Shown here: positions 1 to 7,294 of the stretch, piece after piece
Numbering within the stretch: position 1 is the first letter of the stretch
How the letters are laid out: each line of letters opens with the position of its first letter
Assembly (NCBI GenBank): GCA_964526565.1
Contig: CAZGMC010000109.1
Location: forward strand, 1 to 13,360
From: CAZGMC01 sp964526565
GTDB lineage: Bacteria > Pseudomonadota > Alphaproteobacteria > DSM-16000 > Inquilinaceae
Reading direction: 5' to 3'
DNA: 13,360 nucleotides
Made by a program: the position numbers and the translations under genes
The notes under the pieces: model-generated
What the model was told of the DNA's origin: nothing
Database searches by the model: none
Seen by the model: only the letters and a program-made list of their open reading frames with translations

Positions 1-79
1 GTCAGAGCGAGCGAAGCGTGGCCATCCAGCGGTGCCGCAAAGTGCCGGGGGAGGCAGGTCCGAACCGGCACCGCCGGGA

Positions 80-217
80 CTGGATGGCCACGCTTCGCTC
101 GCCATGACGGGCAGGGTACGCCGCCGGTGCCGTCGTGGCGCCGCACGCGCCGGCGCCTGCCAATCCGGCGTCGCCCACGCCCCAGGCCGTCATGGCGAGC
201 CAAGCGCGGCCATCCAG
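80..217. repeat. Inverted-repeat pair, unit 1 (arms 80-108 and 189-217)
   Basis: The left arm at 80-108 and the right arm at 189-217 are reverse complements over 29 bp with two mismatches, around an 80-bp core. Transcribed, this could fold into a long hairpin. It could also be the boundary of a small non-autonomous mobile unit, although I see no flanking target-site duplication. Confidence 0.75.
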
Positions 218-267
218 TGGTGCCGCAAGGGCTGGCGGACGGCAGCTCCGAACCGGCACCGCCGGGA

Positions 268-406
268 CTGGATGGCCACGCTTCGCTCGCCATGACGGGA
301 CAGCGTACGCCGGTCGGTGCCGTCGTGGCGCCGCACGCGCCGGCGCCTGCCGATCCGGCGCCGCCCTCGCCCCAGGCGTCATGGCGAGCGAAGCGCGGCC
401 ATCCAG
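268..406. repeat. Inverted-repeat pair, unit 2 (arms 268-296 and 378-406)
   Basis: This is the second copy of the pair described for unit 1. The left arm at 268-296 is identical to 80-108. The right arm at 378-406 differs from the perfect reverse complement at one position. The core (297-377) is a near copy of 109-188 with small indels and substitutions, so the duplication is recent enough to be obvious but is not perfect. A third right arm, with three mismatches, sits at the window edge (1-29). Confidence 0.75.
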
Positions 407-498
407 TGGTGCCGCAAGGTTGCCGAGATTTTGGTTGCGCTCGGTTGAAGCTATCGTAATGTGACCGCTGAATTGTATGACGTGGATATGAATCTCCA

Positions 499-2271
499 AT
501 GGCGCCACAAGCCCACCTCGTCCTGATCGAAACCTCAGGCAACCAGGCCTATATTTTCGGCACCAACCGATTGCGCGAGCAGGTGGGGGCGTCGGAGATC
601 GTGCGGCGGATCGGCACGAAATTCGTGCTTTGCGCCGTCGCGGGCGAGACCGGTCGGTCATGCCTGTATGATGACGACGCCGACACTCTGGCCAACAATC
701 TTCGCGATCCGAAGGCGAACCCGGCGATCGAAGGCCCGGACAGCCGCGGCGTGGAGGTGGTCGTCGCCACCTCCGGCAAGGCGCTGCTGCTGGTGGACCG
801 CACAGACCGCGGCGAGCGCATTGTCGCCGCGGTCACGGAACGGGCATTGTGCGACGCCCCCGGCGCGGTGGTGCGCGGCTGCGTCGGCGAGCCCTTCCCG
901 TTCGACAAGGCCGGGTGCCTGGACACCGCCGTCAAGCAGGTCCACCAGGAGATTGAGCGGCTGCGCGCCGACCTGCCGGCGTCGCAGGCCCGCTTCCCCG
1001 GCCTGCCGGTGCTCCAGCCCTGCGACTCCAGCGGCCTGCCGGCCAACGAGGCTGTGTCCGGCGGCGAGTCGCAAGCCGGCGTGTTCTCCGCAACGGTATG
1101 GGCAAAGCGAAGAATGCGGGAGGTGGCAAAGCGACGTTTCAGCCCGCTGGAAGCATCAAAAGGTCTCAAGCTGGCGTTCGACGCGAACGAGCTGGAGGAC
1201 CTGGGGTCAGACTGGCTGGGCTATGTCCATGCCGACGGCAACGGGCTCGGCGCGATCTTCCTGGCCCTGCAGGACTGGCGACGAAAGGCGGGCCGCCCGG
1301 CAACGGCCCGGGCCTACATCGACGACTACCGGCATTTCTCCCTGGCGCTGGAGGCCTGCACCAACCGGGCCTTCTGGGCGGCGGTGACGGCCACCGTCCC
1401 GGCCCCCCGGCCGGGCCGGAAGCGGGAAGCCAGGCTGGTGCCACTGATCCTCGGCGGCGACGACCTGACCGTCGTCTGCGACGGGCGCCAGGCGCTGTCC
1501 TTTGCCGCCGAATTCCTGACGGCGTTCGAGAGGGAGACGCGGGCCGCGGCCGGCCCGTCGGGGGAGGCGCTGACGGCGCTGTCGGCCGCGGCCACGGGCT
1601 CTGCCGGCCTGGCCGCCTGCGCCGGCGTGGCAATCGTCAAGCCGCATTTCCCGGCGCATCGGGCCTACGAGCTGGCCGAAGCCCTGATCGGCTCGGCCAA
1701 GTCCGGCGTCAAGACGATGGTCGGCGACAAGAACGAACGACGCGAGACGCTCGGCGACAAGACCCTGGTCGTGCGGCCGACCTGCTCGGCACTCGATGTC
1801 CACGTCCACTTCGACAGCTCCGGCGCCGACCTGGAGCAGATCCGGGCCGCCGCGGTCGTCGAGGACGGCGGCACGTCGAAGACCGTGGCGACCGCCAAGC
1901 CCTATGTCGTCACCGCGCCGGCGGACCTCGACGCACTGGCGCCGGAGACCCGCTCATGGATCGCCAAGCGCCGCTGGGACGACCTGGTGACGGCGGCAGA
2001 CCAACTCTCAGGGGCCGAGAAGGCGGACAGGGACGACAGCGAACGCCTGCCGCGCAACCAACAGCACTATCTGCGCGAGGGCGTGTTCCTCGGGCGGGCA
2101 GCGGCTGATGCACGGCTGACCCAGATCCGGCACCGCTACAGGTTTCGGTGGACGGTACTGAACCCGGTCGACGACAGAAGCCTGTTCTTTGACGACGACG
2201 CCTTCGTCCGCACCCGGCTGCTCGACGCGCTGGAGCTGGCGGAACTCCAGAGAGGCAGCAATGACCGGTAG
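499..2271 (+). CDS. cas10: Cas10-family large subunit (type III-D-like), no HD domain
   Basis: This is a 590-residue large subunit of a type III effector. In the family, the second palm domain makes cyclic oligoadenylates from ATP when target RNA is bound. The N-terminus opens directly with the Cas10/Cmr2 signature TSGNQAYIFGTNRLREQVGAS (residues 12-32), a segment typical of the first palm. A palm strand ADGNGLG lies at 245-251, and the catalytic GGDD is intact at 319-322. A conserved-looking stretch, GVAIVKPHFPAHRAYELAE, follows. There is no N-terminal HD nuclease domain and no room for one: an in-frame stop at 478-480 precedes the ATG at 499, with no other start between. DNase activity is therefore unlikely, while signalling should be possible. 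The Shine-Dalgarno sequence is weak. The 3' end overlaps the next gene by 11 bp. The Cas10 assignment is strong; the subtype comes from the neighbours. Confidence 0.93.
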   Translation: MAPQAHLVLIETSGNQAYIFGTNRLREQVGASEIVRRIGTKFVLCAVAGETGRSCLYDDDADTLANNLRDPKANPAIEGPDSRGVEVVVATSGKALLLVDRTDRGERIVAAVTERALCDAPGAVVRGCVGEPFPFDKAGCLDTAVKQVHQEIERLRADLPASQARFPGLPVLQPCDSSGLPANEAVSGGESQAGVFSATVWAKRRMREVAKRRFSPLEASKGLKLAFDANELEDLGSDWLGYVHADGNGLGAIFLALQDWRRKAGRPATARAYIDDYRHFSLALEACTNRAFWAAVTATVPAPRPGRKREARLVPLILGGDDLTVVCDGRQALSFAAEFLTAFERETRAAAGPSGEALTALSAAATGSAGLAACAGVAIVKPHFPAHRAYELAEALIGSAKSGVKTMVGDKNERRETLGDKTLVVRPTCSALDVHVHFDSSGADLEQIRAAAVVEDGGTSKTVATAKPYVVTAPADLDALAPETRSWIAKRRWDDLVTAADQLSGAEKADRDDSERLPRNQQHYLREGVFLGRAAADARLTQIRHRYRFRWTVLNPVDDRSLFFDDDAFVRTRLLDALELAELQRGSNDR

Positions 2272-4846
2272 GCCCGCCTCCGTCGCCTTCACCCTCACAG
2301 TCGTCATGGAGTCCGACTGGCACGTCGGCACTGGCGGCGGCCGGCACGGCGCGATCGACCGGCTGATCGAGCGCGACGTCGACGACCTGCCGTTCCTGCC
2401 GGCCACCACCGTCCGCGGCATCTGGCGCGACGCCGCCGAGCGCCTCGCCCTGGGGCTCGACGACGGCGACCCGGCGGGCGGCTGGGCGGCCATTGTCGAG
2501 GCGCTGTTCGGCGACCAGCCGGCCCTCGGCGGCCGCGACCGGTCCGGCGATCCCCTGTCAGCGGACGACAGTGAGCCGGAACGGCTGGCCAGACGGGCCG
2601 GGGCACCGTCCGGGGCGCGGCCGCGGCCCGGGGCGCTGAGTCTGGGCAGCGCCCGGCTGCCGAAGGCCCTGCGCGATGCCCTGGGCGGCCGCGCCGATGC
2701 CGGCCGCACCCGGCTGCGGCAGGCGCTGACCTTCGTCAAGCCCGGGGTGGCGATCGACCCGGCGTCCGGCCGCGCCCGGCAGGACCACCTGCGGTTCGAG
2801 GAGGTGGCGCGCCAGGGTGCGGTGCTGGTCGCGCAGGGCCGCGTGGCGCTGCCGCCGGACGACCGGGCGGCCGCAGCCATGCTGGCCGTGCTGGCCGCCG
2901 CGACCGGACTGGTCGAGCGCCTGGGCGGCAAGCGCCGGCGCGGCACCGGGCGCTGCGCCTGGACGATTGCGGTCGACGACCCGGCGCCCGTCCGCACGTT
3001 CGAAGACGCCGTCCGGGTCCTGTCCGGCAGCGAAACGGCGCCGCGCTGCCCGCTGCCGGCGGCCGACGACGCCGCACCCCTGGTCGCTGCCCACGCAGAG
3101 CCGGCAGAGGGCGAGGCCTGGGTCACCGTGCCGCTGGAGTTGCGGCTCCGCTCGCCCCTGGTCATCGCCGACGCGGTGCAGGGCAACGTCGTCACCAGTT
3201 TGGACTTCATCCCCGGCACCTGCCTGCTGCCACACGTCTCGGCCACCCTGCGCGGCCTCGGCGGCGGGGCCATCGCCGCGGCCATCGCCGTCGGCGACAT
3301 CCGCGTCTCCGCCGCCCTGCCGGTGGTCGGCGGCCACCGCGGCCTGCCCGTCCCGTTCGCCTGGGCGCGGGTCAAGGACGATCGGCAGGGGCCCGACGGC
3401 AAGGGGCAGATCGTCAACCGTGCCGTGGAGGACGATGACCGCCAGTTGAAGCCCGTCCGGGCAGGGTATGTGGACGCCGCGCCCGCGCTGCTGGACGGCA
3501 GGCCACCGGCCCTGCTGACCGGCGTGCGCAAGCTGGTCCGCACCCACAACACCGTCGAGGATGCGGTGCAGCGGCCGACCGAGGCGGTTGGCGGCGTGTA
3601 CTCCTATGAGGCGCTGGAGCCCGGCCTGCGGCTGCGCGCCATCGTGCGGGTCCGCCAGGCCCTCGCCGACCGGCTGCCGGACGGTTGGAGCGAGCGCTTC
3701 GCCACGCAGACCCTGCGCCTGGGCCGGGCCGCCAAGGCCGGCTATGGCGAGGCCGAGGTGACCCTGTGCGACGAGCCGCCGCCGCCGGAGCCGCGGCCAC
3801 TCGCTCCGGCCGGCCGGATGACGGTGTTCTTCGCCGCCGACGCGCTGCTGCGCCCGCCGCTGCTGGGCGCCGGCACGACGCGCGAGGCGGTGGTCGACGC
3901 CGTGCGCGCGGCGACCGGGCTGACCGGCCTGACCGCCGTCGCGGCGCCTCCGCCCAGCGATCAGGGCCGGTCCGGCGGGCCGGCCGCTGTGGCGGAGGAT
4001 GGCCGCCTCTGGCCCACCGACCTGCGGGTGCGCCGCATCGAGTCGTGGGCGGCCGCCTGGCACCTGCCGCGCCCCAGCCTGATCGCCATCCAGGCCGGTT
4101 CGTACGTGACGCTGGAAACGGCGGACGGTTCGGCCATTCCGCCGGAGGCGCTGAAACGGCTGCAGGACGAGGGCCTGGGCGAGCGCCGCGCGGAAGGCTA
4201 TGGCGAGGTGCTGGTGAATTCCTGGCTTCTGTCCAAGGAGACATCGGCGTGGCAACGGCGGGCCGATGGCCAGGACACGGCTGCCGACCCGCCGCTCCCG
4301 TCGATCGACGAGGCGGCCCTGCGGTCGGACGAGATGCTGTTCCGCTTCGCGCAGCAGATCGAGGATGCCGCCTGGCGCAAGGCCTTCGCCGATGCAGCTT
4401 TCATTTTCGCCGCCGATCCCGGGCTTCGACAAAGGCACCTTGGCTGGACGGCGACCGGAGACCAGGGCCGTCCGCCGATGAGCCAGCTCGGCGCCCTGCG
4501 CTCAATGATCGCGGCGCTCGATGACGACACGCAGGTCGAACAGGCCCTTGCCTGGGTCGCCAGCGTCGAGAAGACCGCCAACCGCAGGGACAAGTGGGGT
4601 GACGGGCTGGCGCACCTGCGCCGGCTGATCGACGGGAAGACCGACGTCTGGGCGCTGCTGCTGGGGGCGGAGGGAACCGGGCTTCCCGCCACGCTGGTCC
4701 GCACGCCGGACGCGCTCAAGGATCTGTTCCGGCACGAAGCGGTGCGGGCGCAGCTGCTCGCGTCCATCCTGGCGCACAAACGCGATCTGGAGGCCGGACG
4801 ATCCGGCGAGGGTGCGCGGCCGCGGCCCGACGTGGAGGCGGCGTGA
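2261..4846 (+). CDS. Cas7-Csx10(Cas5)-Cas11-like fusion RAMP protein
   Basis: This 861-residue protein has three recognisable parts. Residues 1-245 form a Cas7/Csm3-like RAMP: SDWHVGTGG at 18-26, an acidic loop with D33 and D39, then PATTVRG (47-53), and the glycine-rich loop GGKRRRGTG at 222-230. Residues 287-655 look like Csx10, the III-D Cas5-type subunit: a Csx10-like opening with IPGT, the loop LGRAAKAGYGE at 487-497, PRPSLIAIQAGS near 603-614, and GLGERRAEGYGE at 638-649. The remainder (660-861) has no RAMP motifs and is rich in Leu, Ala, Arg and Asp in helical spacing, with SQLGALRSM at 741-749. It occupies the place of the Cas11 part in the Synechocystis III-Dv Cas7-5-11 subunit. I chose the ATG at 2261 because GAGAGG precedes it and RAMP homology starts immediately; the frame is open upstream to 2189. 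The Cas7 and Csx10 parts are seen; the Cas11 part is inferred. Confidence 0.88.
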   Translation: MTGRPASVAFTLTVVMESDWHVGTGGGRHGAIDRLIERDVDDLPFLPATTVRGIWRDAAERLALGLDDGDPAGGWAAIVEALFGDQPALGGRDRSGDPLSADDSEPERLARRAGAPSGARPRPGALSLGSARLPKALRDALGGRADAGRTRLRQALTFVKPGVAIDPASGRARQDHLRFEEVARQGAVLVAQGRVALPPDDRAAAAMLAVLAAATGLVERLGGKRRRGTGRCAWTIAVDDPAPVRTFEDAVRVLSGSETAPRCPLPAADDAAPLVAAHAEPAEGEAWVTVPLELRLRSPLVIADAVQGNVVTSLDFIPGTCLLPHVSATLRGLGGGAIAAAIAVGDIRVSAALPVVGGHRGLPVPFAWARVKDDRQGPDGKGQIVNRAVEDDDRQLKPVRAGYVDAAPALLDGRPPALLTGVRKLVRTHNTVEDAVQRPTEAVGGVYSYEALEPGLRLRAIVRVRQALADRLPDGWSERFATQTLRLGRAAKAGYGEAEVTLCDEPPPPEPRPLAPAGRMTVFFAADALLRPPLLGAGTTREAVVDAVRAATGLTGLTAVAAPPPSDQGRSGGPAAVAEDGRLWPTDLRVRRIESWAAAWHLPRPSLIAIQAGSYVTLETADGSAIPPEALKRLQDEGLGERRAEGYGEVLVNSWLLSKETSAWQRRADGQDTAADPPLPSIDEAALRSDEMLFRFAQQIEDAAWRKAFADAAFIFAADPGLRQRHLGWTATGDQGRPPMSQLGALRSMIAALDDDTQVEQALAWVASVEKTANRRDKWGDGLAHLRRLIDGKTDVWALLLGAEGTGLPATLVRTPDALKDLFRHEAVRAQLLASILAHKRDLEAGRSGEGARPRPDVEAA

Positions 4847-4847
4847 C

Positions 4848-6641
4848 ATGGCACGGGCCATCGCCAAGCGCTATCGCGTCACCGGCACGCTGGTCGCCGA
4901 GTCGCCGCTGCATGTCGGCGGGTACGGGGAAGCGATCGAGGCCGACCTGCCGGTCGCCCGCAACGGTGCCGACCAGTGCGTCATCCCCGGCACCAGCCTG
5001 GCCGGCGCACTGCGCGCCTGGCACCTGTGGGCGTGCGACGCGGGATGGGACGGCCATGCCGTCGGATCCGTGCCCGGCGGCCAGGGGTTCGTCGACCAGC
5101 TCTGGGGCTTCACGCCCGGCCGCGGGAAGGACTCGAAGCAGGGCACGGCCAGCTTCGTGATCGTCGAGGACGCACCGGTCACCGCGCCGGGCCGGCTGGA
5201 GATCCGCGACAGCGTCGGCATCGACCGGGTCGAGGGCCGGGCCGCCGACGGCATCAAGTATGACCGGCAGATCCTGCCCCAGGGGGCGCGGATCGCGCTC
5301 GACCTGACCGTCGAGGTGCCGGCCGCCACCGACACCGCAGCCGCGGCGTCGCGGGAGGCCGGGGTGCGGGCGGCGCTGGGCCACCTGCTGGCGGCCCTGG
5401 AGGCGGGCGCGGTGCGGCTCGGCGCGGCCCGGACGCGCGGCCTCGGCCGGGTCCGGCTCGCGCCCGGCTACCGGGTCGAGGCGCAGGACCTGACCAGCCG
5501 CGCCGGCATGCTCGCCGTGCTTCAGGGCCGCAGCACCGCGATCCCGACGGCGGCCGACCTGCTCGTGGGCCTGCCCAACGGCCTGACGCCCCGGCCGCGG
5601 CCGCGCCTTGAAATTGCCGTCGAGTGGGAACCGGACGGGCCGGTCATGGTGAAGGCGGACGCCGCAGGGATCGCCGTCGACATGCTGCCTCTGACCGGCG
5701 TGACCGGGGATCGTCTGGCGCTGGTCATCCCCGGCGCCTCGATCAAGGGCGCACTGCGCGCCCAGGCCGAGCGGATCGCCGCCACCGTCCTCGACGTGTC
5801 CCTGGAGGATGCGGCGAACCGGCCGGCCAGCCGCGAGCGCTTCCTGAACCAGTTGGCGCGGTGCGACCTGGTGGAGACGCTGTTCGGCGCGCCGGGCAGA
5901 CCGAAGACGACGGACCAGGATCGGACCAGGAACACGGATCGGCACCCCCAGCCGGGCCTGGGGGCGCTGGCCGTCGAGGACTGCTTCGCCGAGCCGTTGT
6001 TCTGTCCTGACGACTGGCAGGCCGTACTCAGCGCCGGTGCCGGCCGCGACGATCACAGCCAGGGGCCCCTGCTTGAGGCTCTGAAAACTGCCGGGTTGAC
6101 GCAGAGCCAGCCGGTCACGCATGTGGCCATCGACCGCTGGACCGGCGGCGCGGCCGAGAGCCTCCTGTACAGCGTGCTGGAACCGCACGGCATCCGCTGG
6201 CCGGCCATGCGGCTGTCCGTGAACCTCACCCGGCTCGCCCATCCGGGCGACGAGCCGGCCGGCGGGCCGGCCGACAAGCCGCAGCACGAGCAGAACGGCA
6301 CGGCCGCGCCGCCCTCCGATGCGGACCGCCGGACACGCCGGCTGGCGGCCCTGGCACTGCTGCTGCTGACGCTGCGCGACCTGGCCAGGCAGCGCATCCC
6401 CATCGGCTTCGCCGGCAACCGCGGCATGGGCACCATCAAGGTGACGAGGATCGCCGTTGCCGCGTCGGCAGACGGGGATGAGGCATCGGGCTTCGCCCAG
6501 GAGATCGAGGCGCTGACAGACCTCTCGCTCGACGTCCGGGACTGGCAGCAGCCGTCCGATGCGCTCAGGGAACGATGGCAGCCCTTGCAGGACGCCTGGA
6601 CCGCGTATTGCGACCAGAACCGGAACGGAGGCCGCACATGA
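4848..6641 (+). CDS. Double Cas7 (Cas7-2x) RAMP protein, type III-D
   Basis: This 597-residue protein consists of two Csm3-type Cas7 domains in tandem. Domain 1 (about 1-215) shows LHVGG at 21-25, an acidic loop with D33, the IPGTSLAG segment at 46-53, and the glycine-rich loop RTRGLGR at 195-201. Domain 2 (about 245-540) shows D278, then IPGASIKG at 294-301, and a glycine-rich loop GFAGNRGMG at 520-528. Domain 2 is larger and carries an extra segment before its last loop. In the family, each Cas7 unit grips the crRNA backbone and the loop aspartate cuts target RNA every six nucleotides; D33 and D278 are the candidates here, by position. The start at ATG 4848 lies one base after the previous stop and 9 bp after GGAGG. 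The 3' end overlaps csx19 as ATGA. The domain content matches the Cas7-2x subunit of III-Dv. Confidence 0.88.
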   Translation: MARAIAKRYRVTGTLVAESPLHVGGYGEAIEADLPVARNGADQCVIPGTSLAGALRAWHLWACDAGWDGHAVGSVPGGQGFVDQLWGFTPGRGKDSKQGTASFVIVEDAPVTAPGRLEIRDSVGIDRVEGRAADGIKYDRQILPQGARIALDLTVEVPAATDTAAAASREAGVRAALGHLLAALEAGAVRLGAARTRGLGRVRLAPGYRVEAQDLTSRAGMLAVLQGRSTAIPTAADLLVGLPNGLTPRPRPRLEIAVEWEPDGPVMVKADAAGIAVDMLPLTGVTGDRLALVIPGASIKGALRAQAERIAATVLDVSLEDAANRPASRERFLNQLARCDLVETLFGAPGRPKTTDQDRTRNTDRHPQPGLGALAVEDCFAEPLFCPDDWQAVLSAGAGRDDHSQGPLLEALKTAGLTQSQPVTHVAIDRWTGGAAESLLYSVLEPHGIRWPAMRLSVNLTRLAHPGDEPAGGPADKPQHEQNGTAAPPSDADRRTRRLAALALLLLTLRDLARQRIPIGFAGNRGMGTIKVTRIAVAASADGDEASGFAQEIEALTDLSLDVRDWQQPSDALRERWQPLQDAWTAYCDQNRNGGRT

Positions 6642-7294
6642 CCGGCTTTCTGCACGGCCGGACCGGGACCGGTGTTCCGCTCAACGCCCTGTTCGACGCG
6701 GCGCGGGCGGCGCTGGCTGCCTCCGACGGCCGGGCCGTCGCCCTGATCTACACGCCGCGGGCGTGCGTCTTCGGCCTGCTCATCGGAAACAGGGGGATGC
6801 AGGGGCCGCGGGAGAACCCGTGGGGAGCAAACGACGGTTTCGAAGACGCGGTGGTCGCCGAGGCCTACGAGGTCCGCCTGTTCCAAGGCAAATGGGAGGC
6901 CCGCTGGCTGCGCCACGGCCGAACCGGCCGCGTCGCCGTGCTGTGGGACGACGAGGCGCGGGAGCCGGCCGACACGCCCCTCGCCGACCTGGACAGGCTG
7001 TCGGCCGTACCGACGGTCGAACTCCGTGGTACGATTAACCAGCATTACCTGTTGTGGGGCCAGCCGAGGGTGACGGGCGGGATGGCAGCCGACGGCTGGG
7101 TTGCCCAGACATCCGCCCGGATCGGCACCCTGTGGGTCCCCCTCGCGAAACCGCCGGCCGGGAACGAACGGGCGGTGCTGCGGACTCGCGAATACCTGGC
7201 GTGCCTGACACACGGCAACGTCGCCGTGGTCGAGGAACGGCTGTGCGGGCTGGGCGTGGCGGGGCCACGCGACGACCGGGGAGACGACGCATGA
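6638..7294 (+). CDS. csx19: Csx19 (TIGR03984-family type III-D protein)
   Basis: This 218-residue protein resembles TIGR03984/Csx19, a small subunit found with III-D effectors. The recognisable signs are the early hydrophobic strand ALIYTPRACVFGLLIG, the segment VRLFQGKWEARWLRHG in the middle, and YLLWG at 137-141 followed by a Trp and an ARIGTLWVPL strand. In the Synechocystis III-Dv complex, Csx19 is a structural component; its chemistry is not established and I see no catalytic motif. The ATG at 6638 overlaps the previous stop (ATGA) and has GGAGG at 6627-6631, which decides against the in-frame upstream ATG at 6575 inside the preceding gene. The 3' end again overlaps the next gene by ATGA. 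Length fits the family. Confidence 0.85.
   Translation: MTGFLHGRTGTGVPLNALFDAARAALAASDGRAVALIYTPRACVFGLLIGNRGMQGPRENPWGANDGFEDAVVAEAYEVRLFQGKWEARWLRHGRTGRVAVLWDDEAREPADTPLADLDRLSAVPTVELRGTINQHYLLWGQPRVTGGMAADGWVAQTSARIGTLWVPLAKPPAGNERAVLRTREYLACLTHGNVAVVEERLCGLGVAGPRDDRGDDA

Larger units (their letters stand above)
1..420. repeat. Tandem ~188-bp repeat units with inverted 29-bp arms
   Basis: The region holds two full units and part of a third, with a period of 188-190 bp. For example, the segment starting at 61 recurs at 249, and the segment at 23 recurs at 211 and 400. Each unit contains a 29-bp arm in one orientation (80-108, 268-296) and its near-perfect reverse complement (1-29, 189-217, 378-406). 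The core between arms is GC-rich and nearly identical between copies. Arms of this kind, reading CTGGATGGCC and ending in GCCATGAC, resemble the dispersed REP/RIME-like palindromes seen in many alphaproteobacterial genomes; that comparison is from memory. Open frames on both strands translate the repeat into Arg/Ala/Pro-rich peptides that themselves repeat, so I call no gene here. The array ends about 80 bp before cas10. The intervening 421-498 is less GC-rich and presumably carries the operon promoter, but I see no convincing -35/-10 pair. Confidence 0.85.

Noticed and set aside
1..420. CRISPR array
   Set aside because: The unit is about 188 bp and the segments between the conserved arms are also conserved, so there are no unique spacers.
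2..661. Minus-strand 219-codon frame and plus-strand frames over the left-hand repeats
   Set aside because: The peptides are translations of the tandem repeat and repeat themselves; such frames are typical spurious calls over palindromic repeats.
2008..6287. Long minus-strand frames at 2008-3552, 2558-4438 and 4716-6287
   Set aside because: They are mirror frames of the RAMP genes, with low-complexity Arg/Pro/Ser translations and no homology signs.
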